From Ailurus styani (Eukaryota > Chordata > Mammalia > Carnivora > Ailuridae), in contig LNAC01000003.1 of NCBI GenBank assembly GCA_002007465.1, positions 16,058,563-16,122,562 on the forward strand: 64,000 nucleotides of DNA. The letters run 5' to 3'. Shown here piece after piece: positions 23,346 through 35,068 of the stretch. Below the pieces are notes generated by a model. The model did no database searches. It saw only the letters and a program-made list of their open reading frames with translations, and was not told where the DNA came from. How positions within the stretch are numbered: the first letter of the stretch is position 1; every line of letters begins with the position of its first letter. Position numbers and translations under genes: made by a program.

Positions 23346-24699
23346 CTGGCACTTCAAGGTATAGTGGCTCATTTTGTATGCCTCTAAGGCCATTTCAGCC
23401 TTAGAGATTAAAACTCATACAATTAGAAAATATATGAATTTATATATACTGTCTTTCTTACATATACTGATGTGTATTCCTGTATCTATCTGTGTGTTTA
23501 TATCCATCTGTGTGGGTGTGTGTATGTATATATATTTAAGTCATTCTCAGTCTAATCTCACCACAGTGATAATTCATGATAGTCTTACTTCTACTCTTTG
23601 CTTTTTTGTAACTTCTTTCTCTGGTAGTGGGAAATCTGGCCATTATTACCTACACATCTTTAGTTATTCAGCTCTATAATACATATGAAGTAAGTGCAGA
23701 ATTATATGCCTATATCTCTGTAACACACAAATTTTCCAAACTACAGAATAGCATGTTTGTATAGTTCTTTTTGTCTTTGGTTTTACAAATCCACTCAAAA
23801 CTTTGTTTCCAGAGTGCTAGCACACTTTGCCCTACTCTCTTCAATCATGAATTTGCCATTGGTTTCATTTGTCACAATCTGCATTCCACCCTGGAATCCC
23901 CTGATACCCTAGATATATTTTTAATATGCATAATAAGTTTAATATTTTTTGTGTGCAGTTTTATGGGTTTTGACCCATACTGCATACAAGCATGCATCCA
24001 CCACCACAGTCCAAGATGCATCCCCCTAAGCATTTTATATTGTACAAGAATGTAGCCCATAATTATACCTATCATAAAGAGATATTGATGAATGTTGTCT
24101 GATTAAATGCCTAGGTAGGAGGAGAAGATGGTAAGAATGGATGCTATTGGGTAGTAGTTGGCCCTACCAGAGATACTTAATTATTTTTACAATATAATGT
24201 GTTTTATCTCTTTCTTCTCTTCCCTTCCTTTTTAGATAATTGCAAAAATAACAGCTCACTGAAATTGAATTTATATAACAGACTTAATTTTAAACATTAA
24301 AAGTATAAACAAATAAATGAATAGATATATGAACAAATAAACAATAAATACCTACATATTCAAGGATTTACATACATCTTGGTTAGAATAAAGTAATGTG
24401 AAAAGAATGGCAAAAGAGTCAGTTAGACATCAGAAAAGATTAGTCTTCTAAATTCAATATCAATTTTACTAGTCCAAATAATGTGAAGGAGAAATATATG
24501 TATTAACAAAGCACACACGCACACACACACACACATGCATACACACCCTTATGTATAATAGAAGAACCAGATTCTCAATCAAGGAGGAGTCCTACAGGAG
24601 GCCTTTCATATTTCTGTTTGTTTTTGTTTTATTAATGTCTCTCTCATCTTCCTAAGAGGAGATTTTCCTGCTGGGATGCTGTTCCTTTGACCTGGCCAC
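23346..24699. other. Unannotated sequence with one (CA)n
   Basis: No gene or repeat recognised except an interrupted CA microsatellite at 24512-24535. Confidence 0.5.
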
Positions 24700-24912
24700 A
24701 GAATGACTCCACATAGAACAGACATGAGCCTATACCTCTGTGAGGACCTGTGCTCAGAGTCACAGATTAAAGCCCAGCAGCCTTGTTACTCACTCCACTT
24801 CAGCTGTTCCTCAACCAAAGCATAGGAGTCATAAGTAATTAAAGCAAGTATTGCTTTAACCCAGTCACTGAATTATGTACAGGTTTGTTACACAACAATA
24901 GCTGACTGACCA
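24700..24912 (+). mobile_element. Possible MaLR LTR remnant
   Basis: The end ACCCAGTCACTGAATTATGT then TTTGTTACACAACAATAGCT resembles the 3' portion of MLT1-type LTRs (GGTTTGTTACACAGCAATAG). Heavily diverged, so the assignment is tentative. Confidence 0.35.
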
Positions 24913-25678
24913 AATCAATGTTACCATCATCCAACTGGTTGGATGTCTGACCCTGTGAAGAATTATGTCAGATATGCTACTCATTACCCAGCCAAGTTCA
25001 CGGTTTCAAGAAGTCCAAGCATGCCAATTGCATGGCTTAATACTTACAAAGATTTTATTACAATTATTAGAGACACCTGCTGCTCCCCATATACACTGGT
25101 TGAGACAGATTGTTTTTCCTAGTGCTCTAACCAGATATTTTTCCCCTCTGGTTTTTTGCTGTTTGTGTTCACTGGGCAATTCTGCACTGGGGCCACCTTT
25201 GACTCAGCAAAGTGTTCTTTTACTTATCTGTGATTGTGAGTTGAATTCTTAGGTATTGTTATGTAACTTGCAAGGACCACATCCTTCAGGTTCTGAGATG
25301 TGTCTGATGCTTTAGAATTTTAAATACACTTATTTAATACATCATCATGAATATGGCTTTAGTGTAGGAACAGAAGGACTTGTGACCCTTAAGTCCTAAC
25401 TGGGAGGAAATACCCTATGTCAAGAAATGTAATACAGTAAAACTGTCAAAGAATGTTTTATACAATTTTTGTAAATTAGTAAAGACATATCATAATTCTT
25501 GTTGATCTATGACAAAGTAAATATAGCAAATCTTCAAATATAAACTTAAAAATATAAAAAACCCGAGTACATTGGTGTAAATCATTTGAAAATAATTGTT
25601 CAATTATGATATATTTGGTTGATATTTTTCAGCCCCCTATACTGACTATGTCATTCATTTATCTAAATCTATCTGTCT
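24913..25678. other. Unannotated sequence
   Basis: No gene or repeat recognised. Confidence 0.5.
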
Positions 25679-26012
25679 TAGTTTAGGCTGCTATAACAAA
25701 ATGCCACAAACTGAATAACTTATAAACAACAAATTTATTTTTCATAGTTCTGAAGGCTGGAAGCCCAACATCAGGGTGCCAACATGGTTGGGTGATGGCC
25801 CTCTTCCAGGTTACAGACTTCTTATTGTATCATCACATGACAGAGGGGCTAGGGAATTTTGTGAGATCTCTTTTATAAGAGCACTAATCCTATTTTTAAG
25901 GGCTCCATTCTCACAAAGTAATTACTTGCCACCTGCTACCACCATCACATTGGGCATTAGGGTTCCAACATGTAAATCTGGAGGGAAAACAAACATCTAG
26001 ACCATGGTGATC
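25679..26012 (+). mobile_element. MaLR-type LTR (MST/MLT1-like)
   Basis: Phrases CTTAGTTTAGGCTGCTATAA, CATAGTTCTGAAGGCTGGAA, TTCTCACAAAGTAATTACTT and TAGGGTTCCAACATGTAAAT follow the order of MaLR LTRs, with TG-like start and a GGGAAAACAAACATCTAGAC end. Confidence 0.75.
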
Positions 26013-26500
26013 TCTTTATCTCTCAATAGTAAAATTACTATTCTATTTTCATCATTTGCTACTTCTCATAAAATTCTATTTCCATTGCCTTAATAACAAT
26101 AATCATTCAAAATTAAATTATAATAAACCTCTGTATTATGATGCGCTTTTACAGAATGTCCATGAGTTTCATAAATATGATGGTGTTTGAATGCAGTAGC
26201 TAATTTTTTAACCATTACCAAAAGTTAATCAGAATATATCTAGTCCCAATTTAGATACAGAATGTGATATAGCTCAAAGCCAGGAACCTCAACACTTTTA
26301 AATTTGTAAATGCAAGTAAATGAATGTTAAATAATATCACACTTCTAAGTACCTAAAATATATGGCTGGAATATATTGTTATAAATGATAAAACACTCAA
26401 ATTCATATAAAGGTGTGTAAATCAAAGTTAAGGTAAACATTCTGTAATAGCTCAAGAAGTTTCTAGTTGCCAAAAAGCTACGGTAAAATTTATAAAGAAG
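26013..26500. other. Unannotated AT-rich sequence
   Basis: No gene or repeat recognised. Confidence 0.5.
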
Positions 26501-26514
26501 CAAATTGCATTTTA

Positions 26515-26687
26515 CTTTATTTTGTTGTTGGGGGTGGGGAGCAGAGGGAGAGGGAGAGAGAATATTAAGCAGGATCTATACCCAGCGTGGAGTCCAACAT
26601 GGGGCTGGATCTCAACATCCTGAGATCATGACCTGACCTGAAATCAAGACTTGGACGCTTAACTGACTGAGCCACCCAGGCACCCCA
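26515..26687 (-). mobile_element. CAN-type SINE
   Basis: GA-rich body, ends CTGAGCCACCCAGGCACCCC. Duplication CAAATTGCATTTTA (26501-26514) / CAAGTTGCATTTTA (26688-26701). Its T-rich end is unusually short (TTTATTTTGTTGTTGG). Confidence 0.93.
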
Positions 26688-26739
26688 CAAGTTGCATTTT
26701 AAATAGTTGAAGATGTGTTTGTGGATATTGATTGGTTGA

Positions 26740-27056
26740 AGAAGGAGCAGGAGGATCAGAGCCAGAGATGTGACAAGGAAAGTAGAGGTTGAAGTGATGG
26801 AGTTGTTGGCTTGGAAGATGGAGGGGTACATAAGCCAAGGAATGCAGGTTTCTACAAGACAGAACAGGCAAGTAAAGGGTTATTCTGTAGAGCCTCCAGA
26901 AGGAACACACGATGCTGACACCTTGGTTTTAGCCCAGTAAGACTCATTTCTGACTTCTAAATTCTGGCACTATATGCTAATAAATTTATTTTTAAGCTAC
27001 TAAATTTGGGGTAATTTGTTACATTGGCAGTAGGAAACTCTGCATGTGCAAAGGCA
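26740..27056 (+). mobile_element. MLT1-type LTR, 3' portion
   Basis: CAAGGAATGCAGGTTTCTAC, GTAGAGCCTCCAGAAGGAAC, TTTTAGCCCAGTAAGACTC, ATAAATTTATTTTTAAGCTA (poly(A) signal region) and TAATTTGTTACATTGGCAGT reproduce the 3' half of an MLT1 LTR in order. The SINE at 26515 lies just upstream and may interrupt its 5' half. Confidence 0.7.
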
Positions 27057-27506
27057 ATTAAAAAACAGACAGCTTTGACAGTCACCTAATTTCAAAATAG
27101 ATTTTTGGTTTTCTTTTATATTTAAAAAAGAACTAAGTCTAATTTAACCAGCATTAAAAAAAAAAAATCCCCGGCATAGAATCTCCTTTGATTTCTATTA
27201 AAGATGAATCTAGAACACTAATAGTGCCATGGACAGCATGGTAAATTTGATGTAGCTGCCATAAATTTTGGGGTAAGACAGGAATTTTATGTACTTTTTT
27301 TTGGATTTCATTATTTTGTAAGAAAGTAAAAGATTTCTGAAATAGTTTGTGTTTCTATTTTAAAGCATTATTCATGCATTTAAATTGAATGGAACATTTT
27401 AAAAATATCTCTAAATTCAGAAAGAAATAGGATGAAGACAGTTATGTAGTTTTGCTAAGTGTCGACCAATACATTAATGTGCATTACTACTGATGAAAGT
27501 TGGGCT
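27057..27506. other. Unannotated sequence
   Basis: No gene or repeat recognised. Confidence 0.5.
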
Positions 27507-27522
27507 CTTGAAGATGATTTTA

Positions 27523-27740
27523 TTTTTTATTTTATTTTTTTATTTTATTTTTAAAGATTTTATTTATTTATTTCACAGAGGGAGAGAGATCACAAGGAGG
27601 CAGAGAGGCAGGCAGAGAGAGAGGGGGGAAGCAGGCTCCCTGCTGAGCAGAGAGCCCGATGCGGGCCTCGATCCCAGGACCCTGAGATCATGACCTGAGC
27701 CGAAAGCAGAGGCTTTAACCCACTGAGCCACCCAGGCGCC
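27523..27740 (-). mobile_element. Young CAN-type SINE
   Basis: Long T-rich tail then AAAGATTTTATTTATTTATT, AGAGATCACAAGGAGGCAGA, GGCTTTAACCCACTGAGCCA and intact head CCCAGGCGCC. Exact 16-bp duplication CTTGAAGATGATTTTA (27507-27522 / 27741-27756). Confidence 0.97.
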
Positions 27741-27881
27741 CTTGAAGATGATTTTAAAATTGGAAGTTCTATCAAATGATTACTCAAATCATGGGTAGCC
27801 AGTGATTCAAATAGTTTGTCAAAACTTGTTTCCAGACTTGAATTTTATGTGTTCTGTATTCTTTAAGATACCTAGTATTTT

Positions 27882-28084
27882 GGGTCACCTGGGTTGCTCA
27901 GTCAATTAAGCATCTGCCTTCAAAAAAAAAAAAAATCTGCCTTCAGCTCAGGTCATGATCTCAGGGCCCTGGGTTTGAGTCCCTTGACAGGCTCCCTGCT
28001 CAGTAGGGAGTCGGCTTCTCCCTCTGTTTGCAGATCTCCCTGCTTCTGCTGTGTCTCTCTCTCTGACAAATAAAATCTTTAAAT
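27882..28084 (+). mobile_element. CAN-type SINE carrying an internal poly(A) insertion
   Basis: Head GGGTCACCTGGGTTGCTCAG, tail GACAAATAAAATCTTT. The head is interrupted by A14 at 27922-27935, and ATCTGCCTTCA is repeated on either side (27912-27922 and 27935-27945). Without the A-run the SINE reads normally. Confidence 0.93.
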
Positions 28085-28683
28085 TTTCATATTTAATGAA
28101 TGGGAATCCTAAGACTTAAACCCAGGAAATATAATCTTGCCTCCTGCCCCCCCTTATTACCAGTCCAATATATTGATTTTCTAATAAATGCAATAGCCAG
28201 TATATTTTTTTTTAATTTTTATTATTTTATTGAAGTATACTTGACATACACTGTTTCAGATGTACAATATAGTGATTTGATAATTCTATACATTATGCTA
28301 TTCTCACAAGTGGTAGCAACCATCTGTCACCATACAATGCTATTATAATATCATTGACTATATTCCATATGTTGCACCTCTCATCCCAATGATTTGTTTC
28401 ATGATTGGAGGCTTATATCTGCCACTCCTTTTCACCCATTTGCCTATTCTCCTTCCCCATTCCCCTTTGGCAATTATCATTTTGTTCCCTTTATTTATGG
28501 GTCTGCTCCTGCTTTGTTCATTTGTTTTCTATTTTAGATTCCACAAGTAAGTGAAATAAAATAGATTTGTCTTTCTGTCTTTCACTAAGCATAATACCCT
28601 CTAGGTCCATCCATGGTGACACAAATGGTAAGATCTCATTAAGATCAGATCATGATCTTAACGAGGTAAGATCTCATTTAAAT

Positions 28684-28835
28684 CAGCTCATGATCCCAGG
28701 GTCCCGGGATCGAGCCTTGCATCCAGCTTCCCGCTCTGCAGGAAAGCCTGCTTCTCCCTCTCCCATTCCCCCTGCTGGTGTTCCCTCTCTCACTGTGTCT
28801 GTCTCTGTCAAATAAATAAAATCTTAAAAAAAAAA
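28684..28835 (+). mobile_element. 5'-truncated CAN-type SINE
   Basis: Begins at CAGCTCATGATCCCAGGGTC (mid-element), ends CAAATAAATAAAATCTT plus A-run. The head is missing. Upstream, GGTAAGATCTCATT appears twice (28626 and 28666), pointing to a local rearrangement. Confidence 0.9.
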
Positions 28836-29251
28836 TTACGAAGTTTAAATAAAGTACTTGGAAAACTATCCTTAAATTTGCAGGACATTATAGATATGGT
28901 CACCTTTTAAAATTATATGCAAATTTAATATATATGCAATAAATATAAATTATTTTATATGATATATATTAAAATAAAACAAATACAAATTTATTATATA
29001 AATTTGCAGGACATTATAAATATGGAATATAGACACGTGCGTATATATATACACACACACATACACCCACATATACACACAACACATCTTCTTTATCCAT
29101 TTGTCTCTCACTGAACATTTAGGTAGCTTCCATATCTGAGCTATTGTAAATAATGCTGCAGTAAACAAAGGAGTGTATATATCTTTTAGAATAGTATTTT
29201 AGTTTTGTATGGATAAATACCCAGCAATTTCATTACTGGACCATAAAGTAT

Positions 29252-29503
29252 TTAAATTCTTACTTTTTTGAGGAAACTCCATATATATATTCCCACTAAT
29301 GCTGTAGAAGAGTTCAAGATTACTTTGGCTCTTTTGGGTTCTTTGTGATTCCATACAAATTTTAGAATTATTTGTTCTGGTTCCATGAAAAATACTTTTG
29401 GTATTTTGATAGGGATTGCACTGACCCTATAGATTGTCTTGGATAGCCTGGGCATTTTAACAGTATTAATTTTCCAATCCATGAGCATGGTGTATCTTTC
29501 CAT
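29252..29503 (-). pseudogene. L1 ORF2 fragment
   Basis: Open frame includes DWKINTVKMPRLSKTIYR, AIPIKIPKVFF and LKFVWNHK, the region after the reverse transcriptase core of L1 ORF2p. Broken on both sides. Confidence 0.85.
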
Positions 29504-29630
29504 TTGTTTTTGTTGTCTTTAATTTCTTTCATTAATGATTTATAGTTTTCAGAGTACAGCTTTTACCTCCTTGTTTAATTTTATTCCTAGATAGTTTATT
29601 CTTTTTGGTGTAATTATAAATGGCATTTTT

Positions 29631-29838
29631 AATTTTTATTTTATTTCATTTTATAAAGATTTTATTTATTTATTTGACAGAGAGACAGTGAGAGCAGGAA
29701 CATAAGCAGGGAGAGTAGAAGAGGGAAAGCAGGCTTCCCGCCAAGCAGGGAACCTGATGTGGGGTTTAATCCCAGGATCCCGGGATCATGACCTGAGCTG
29801 AAGGCAGATGCTTAACGACTGAGCCACCCAGGTGCCCC
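29631..29838 (-). mobile_element. CAN-type SINE in L1 ORF2
   Basis: Long T-rich end, GACTGAGCCACCCAGGTGCC head. Duplication TAAATGGCATTTTT (29617-29630 / 29840-29853). Confidence 0.95.
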
Positions 29839-30980
29839 GTAAATGGCATTTTTTTTTTCAAATTTCTTTCTGTTATGTTGTTATTAATGTATAGAAACAC
29901 GATATATTTCTGTATATTTATTTTGTATCCTGCAAGTTTATTGACTTAATGTATTTCTTCTAATAGTTTTTTGTGTGTGGAGTCTTTAGTTTTTTTTGTT
30001 TTGTTTTTAATGTATAATACCACGTTACCTGCAAGTTGTGAAGCTTTACTTCTTTCTAACCAATCTGGATGTCTTCTATTTCTTTCTCTTATCTGAGTAC
30101 TATAGTTAGCACTTCCAGTACTATGTTGAGTAAAAATAGCAAGAGTGGACATCTTATCTTATTCCTGATCTTAGAGGAAAATCTCCGTTTGTCATCAGAG
30201 CATCACATTTACTGTGCATGTGTCATACATGGACTTTATTATGTTGAGGTTTGTTTTCTCTAACCTCCTTTGTTGAGTTTTTATCATGAGTGGGTATTGA
30301 ATTTTGTCAGATGTTTATTCTGTATCTTTTGTGATGATCAAATTATTTTTATCCTTCATTTTGTTAATGTGTATCACATTGATTGATTTGCAGATGTTAA
30401 ATTGTCTTTTTGTCCCCAGAATAAATCCCACTTGGTATGGTGTTTGATTCCTTTTAATAAATTACTGAAAGTAGTTTGCTAATATTTTACTGGGGAATTT
30501 TGTTTCTGTGTTCATCAGGGACTTTTTTGTGGTGTCTTAGTCTGGATTTTGCATCAGGGTAATAATGGCCTTATTAGAATGAATTTAGAAGCTTTTATTC
30601 CTCTTTTTTGGGGGAATAATTTGAGAATAGGCATAAACTCTTCTTTAAATGTTTGGTAGAATTTACTTGTAAATCCATCTGGTTCTGGGCTTTAGTTTGT
30701 TGGGAGGTTTTTGATTATCAAATCAAATTTATTACCAGGAATTAGTCTGTTCAGATTTTCTATGTCTTTATTATTCAGCTTTGAAAGATCATCTATTTCT
30801 AGGAATTTATCCATTTCTTCCAGGTTGTCCAGTTTGTTGGCATATAATTTTTATAGTAGTCTAATAATCCATTTATTTCTGTGGTGTTGGTTGTTACTTT
30901 TGTTTTTTATTTTATCTGGCTGATCTCTCCTTTTTTGTTGATAAGTCTGAGTAAAAGTTTATCAATTTTTTATCTTTTCA

Positions 30981-31146
30981 TTTTTTTTTGTATTTATTTG
31001 TTAGAGAGTGAGCACAAGCAGGGGGAACCACAGGTAGAGGGAGGAGCAGGCTCCCCACTGAGCAAGGAGCCCATTGTGGGACTCAGTTCCAGGGCCTTGG
31101 GATCATGACCTGAGCCAAAGGCACACACTTAACCACCCAGGTATCC
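30981..31146 (-). mobile_element. CAN-type SINE in L1 ORF2
   Basis: T-run, AGAGAGTGAGCACAAGCAGG, ACTTAACCACCCAGGTATCC. Duplication CAATTTTTTATCTTTTCA (30963-30980) / CAATTTTTATCTTTTCA (31147-31163). Confidence 0.94.
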
Positions 31147-31703
31147 CAATTTTTATCTTTTCAGAGAACTCATGGTTTTATTAATTTTTTTTCTATCGTG
31201 TTTTTTATAATTTTTGTCTCTCGTTCATTTATTTCCACTCTGATCTTTATTATTTCCTTCTAACTTTGGGGTTTGTTTGTTCTTATTTTTCTAGTCCATT
31301 TAGGTGTGACTTTCTTATTTCTTGAGGTAGTACTGCATCTCTGTGAATTTCCTTCTTAGAACTTTTGCTTTTGCTGCATTCCCAAAATTTTGCACCATTG
31401 TCTTTTTATTTTCATTTATTATCTATGTACTTCTTTATCTCCTCTTTGGTTTCTTCTTTGACCTATTAATAATTTGGTAGCATGTTGTTTAGCCTCCACA
31501 TGTTTTGTGTTTTTTCCAGTATTTTCTTATAATTGATTTCTAGTTTCTTACTATTATGATCAGGAAAGATGCTTGATTTCAATCTATTTAGTAATTTATT
31601 GAGACTTGTTTTGTAGCCTAACGTGATCTATCCTGGAGAATGTTCCATATGTAATTGAGGAGAATGTGTTCTGTTTTTGGATGGAATGTTCTGTATATAT
31701 CGA

Positions 31704-31928
31704 TTAAATCATCTGGTCTAATATGCTATCCATGACATTGTTATTAATTTTCTGCCTGGATAATCTATCCATTGATTTCTGTAGGGTATTAAAGTCCTTT
31801 CCTATTATTGCATTACTGTCAATTTCTCCTGTTATGTCTAGGAATATTTGCTTTATATATTTAGGTGCTTCCCTGTTGAATGTATAGGAATTACAAATGT
31901 TGTATCTTCTTCTTGTATTATGTGTCAT
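31704..31928 (-). pseudogene. L1 ORF2 endonuclease fragment
   Basis: Contains YIKQIFLDITGEIDSNAIIG then KDFNTLQKSMDRLSRQKIN, the L1 endonuclease segment whose family form is GDFN; the key glycine is a lysine here. Stops flank it. Confidence 0.85.
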
Positions 31929-32153
31929 GGTGTGGACCTGCTAGGGCTCATCTCATTCAGAGCTTTAATTCCTGGTCCGAAATATCTATTTATTTTCTTG
32001 AGTTAGGGAAGTTTTCAGCTATTATTTCTTCATATACATTTTCTGCTCCTTCCTCTTTCTTCTTCTTCTGGAACTCTTATAATGTGAAAATTTATTCACT
32101 TGATGTCGTCTAAGAGATCTCTTAATATATGCTCTTTTAATTTTTTTTTTTTT

Positions 32154-32381
32154 TTACTGGTCATCTTGGGTGTTTGTCTTTATCCTGCCTTCTAGATTGC
32201 TGATCCTTTCTTTTGTATTTTCTAACCTGTTAATTCCCTCTATTATATTTTTCATTTTAGTTATTGTGCTCTTCAATTCTGATTGGCTCTTTGTTGAAAT
32301 TCTGAGTTCATCCATTCTTCTCCAGTCCAGTGAACATTTTTGTGACCAAAAATATATATGATATATAATAAATATGCACAT
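32154..32381 (-). pseudogene. L1 ORF1 coiled-coil fragment
   Basis: Contains ELKSTITKMKNIIEGINRL and ENTKERISNLEGRI, the leucine-rich coiled-coil end of L1 ORF1p. The element's 5' truncation lies close by. Confidence 0.8.
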
Positions 32382-33182
32382 TTATATTTTATTAATTCAC
32401 TAAATGTATATTATCTCAATGATACTATTATAAGAGATTGTACTCTAATTTTATTTAGAAAATTAATGCTTAAAATGCTTATATTTATAGACGATATAGG
32501 AAAAAACAAAGAAGTTTGGTGTTATTAATTCTATACAAAGTTAACTATCATTTAAAAACTGCTTTGTATTAGTGATTTCAGCAATAATATTTAATCAAAA
32601 TTTCATATGTTCACTTAATCTAAAACTTTTAAATTTTCATTGGTTTACCCAGTGACTGCTGACATTTCACAAAGATTATTTTCAAATCTGCATTGACATG
32701 TTCTTATCTGATTGCATAGAAGAGCCATAGCTATCTTGCACAAGTTTCTATAGATCACTAAGAGAATAAAAGCTGATAAAGCCTGGAAGAGCCACTGAAA
32801 TTTTGGCATATTTTATTACATTATGATGAGATATTTAATATTTCATTTAAACAGTTTCACATATAAATATAATTTGGTGTGTTTTCACTTTTCAATCTTT
32901 TACTTAACCCTGTTTCTGAGGCCTAGGAGATAACAATGTCTGATTTATTTTAGTGAAAATGAAGATAGTTTTCTAAGAAAATTGTTATTTTAGAAAAAAT
33001 GAATAACAAGAATACATCTTAAAATTATCCACATAACATTCACTATAGTCTTTCAGTGGTTACTTAAGGTTTGTATCTATGAATCAAATCAACTTGTACC
33101 AATTTCCCTCGCTCTGGAAATATGTAGCAGGTTCAGGTATATGTGGACATATTTTTATCCTTCATCTGCATTAACTTTTTTG
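32347..33182. other. Unannotated AT-rich sequence
   Basis: No gene or repeat recognised. Confidence 0.55.
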
Positions 33183-33201
33183 TTTAAAAATTGTCACATT
33201 A

Positions 33202-33387
33202 GGGGTGCCTCGGTGGCTCAGTCATTAAGCGTCTGCCTTCAGTTTAGATCATGATCCCAGGGTCCTGGGCTCAAGCCCCACATTGGGCTCCCTGCTCAGT
33301 GGGGAGCCTGCTTCTCCCTCTCCCACTCCCCCTACTTGTATTCCCTCTGTCGCTGTGTCTCTCTGTCAAATAAATAAATAAAATATT
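33202..33387 (+). mobile_element. CAN-type SINE
   Basis: Head GGGTGCCTCGGTGGCTCAGT and tail CAAATAAATAAATAAAATAT. Exact 19-bp duplication TTTAAAAATTGTCACATTA (33183-33201 / 33388-33406). Confidence 0.97.
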
Positions 33388-33406
33388 TTTAAAAATTGTC
33401 ACATTA

Positions 33407-35021
33407 TAAATCAGGTTATTTTTGTCACTAGTTACCAGTGGGATTATTGGTGGCAATTTTTATCTCTACCCTACATTCCTGCTGGGTTTTTTTTTATAAT
33501 TATTCTTTATAGTTAATACTTCTAGTCTTAAATACTTTTTAACTGTTTTATCTTTCTGCTTCCATCCTTCCCCCCCTTTACCCTATCATTCTGTCCTTCC
33601 CTTATTCCTCCATCCTCTTCTCTCTCCCTCATTCTCTTTTTCTGAATATTTCAAACCCAATAACATATTCAAGTTAAGGCTTATTTCAAAAAGCCTTCCC
33701 TTGCACATTACATCAGATTTATCATGACTTTAACAATGTCACTAAGGTTAAAATATTGTTTTGGATATGAATGTATTCAGTTCCATATAGAATGAATAAT
33801 CGTAACTTCATGATTCTTTCTTGTAATTTCCCTCTTTATATTATATTTCAGATTAACCTTTGTTCTCAGGTGGTTTCTGGAAGGTATTTCAGTGATACCA
33901 AGGCTACTATCACTCAAACTATATAGGGAAATAAAATGATGAGATTGCTCTGATACCTTAAGATTCTGGAGAGAAATTACATTTCTCTGTGATATTTTTT
34001 GCTACTAGTTGCTAACAGTGCTAATTATGGTTCTCTACCAAGTCTTGTGTCCCACTATTATAAATTGTCGATAGAAACCATGGTTCTCGTAAAATTGCAG
34101 TTTTATCTCCCCAGATTTATGGTAATTTAAATCTTTAGCTTTCAGTCTTTAGAGGGGTTTCTAAAATGAGGCAAGAACAAAGTCAGTTTTAAATAAATAA
34201 TTGCTGGGCTCCACAGTATGCGGAAATGCTTCCTGATTATTTTAAAATGGAAACATTGTGTGTGTACCTGTAGTTATTTCATATTTAGCAACCCGTTTTT
34301 CAACGGCTTCCCTTTTTTGGAACTCATTGCCCATTTCCACTTAGCTGGTTCTCTGGGCATTATGCCCAGCTTGGATTAATGTTTGTTTATTATAATTTAC
34401 ATTATCTAGGATAGTGTTTTTAGCTGGGCACCTTAGAAATTATTATAATTAGGCAGCAAGGAATACATTTATTACATACATAAGTACCTTAGGTCATCAA
34501 AGATGTTTTTCACACATCAGTTCAAATAATAGGTTTACATTTAAAGTATTTTGTGATCTTGTAACCTGGTAACCTTTTTGTCTTTAAGCCAGTTTAGATT
34601 GTTTCATGTTTAGATGGATTAACTTCCTTTTCCTTTTATTTCAAGAGCAACCATGTATTAATATCCCTTGCTATTTCACACTTTTAAATGAAAAGAGAGA
34701 ACATGAGCTTTAAGTGACATGTACTCCAGATAAAAGAAAGTGATTAGATGGGTACAAGCTAAAATGAGATGACTTACATACTTATTAGTTAGGCTTTGCT
34801 CAATAAAATAGAAAATACTCCTAAGTATTTTAGGAGGAAGGGATGTACTATAGGGAATTAAAAGCTTACACAGCATATGCTGAGAAGAGAGAGAAAGGAT
34901 CAGGGAGAACCACTCCTGGAATTCAGAAAGTTAGGAAAAATGGAGAGAGAAATTGCAACAAAAATTTTATCAATAAGTATCCATCAATAAACCATCAATA
35001 GCATATAAATAATTTTTAGAC
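33407..35021. other. Unannotated sequence with pyrimidine patch
   Basis: Pyrimidine-rich 33555-33630. Around 34190-34500 the sequence is not repeat-like. No exon could be supported. Confidence 0.5.
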
Positions 35022-35068
35022 ATTGCTGCTTAATAGTTGAACTATTCCTTCAACTGTTAAGTAGCAAT
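35022..35068 (+). repeat. Short inverted repeat (20-bp stem, 7-nt loop)
   Basis: ATTGCTGCTTAATAGTTGAA (35022-35041), loop CTATTCC, TTCAACTGTTAAGTAGCAAT (35049-35068). 18 of 20 pairs are Watson-Crick and the other two are G-U if transcribed from the plus strand. Shorter than a usual pre-miRNA; could be a small DNA-transposon relic. Confidence 0.85.

Larger units (their letters stand above)
28202..32346 (-). mobile_element. Old L1, 3' UTR through ORF1
   Basis: Antisense L1 with 3' UTR (TTATTGAAGTATACTTGACA, 28230), ORF2 C-terminal to endonuclease text (29085-31950) and ORF1 coiled-coil text to 32346. It is interrupted by three SINEs and by a rearranged patch at 28626-29025. It ends inside ORF1, so it is 5'-truncated. 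No intact ORF. Confidence 0.88.

Noticed and set aside
22828..23404. Long open frames of 162-174 codons over the N gap
   Set aside because: They consist of translated polypyrimidine/polypurine repeat and N; no real protein.
24511..24540. Possible regulatory CA repeat
   Set aside because: Simple microsatellite with no supporting context.
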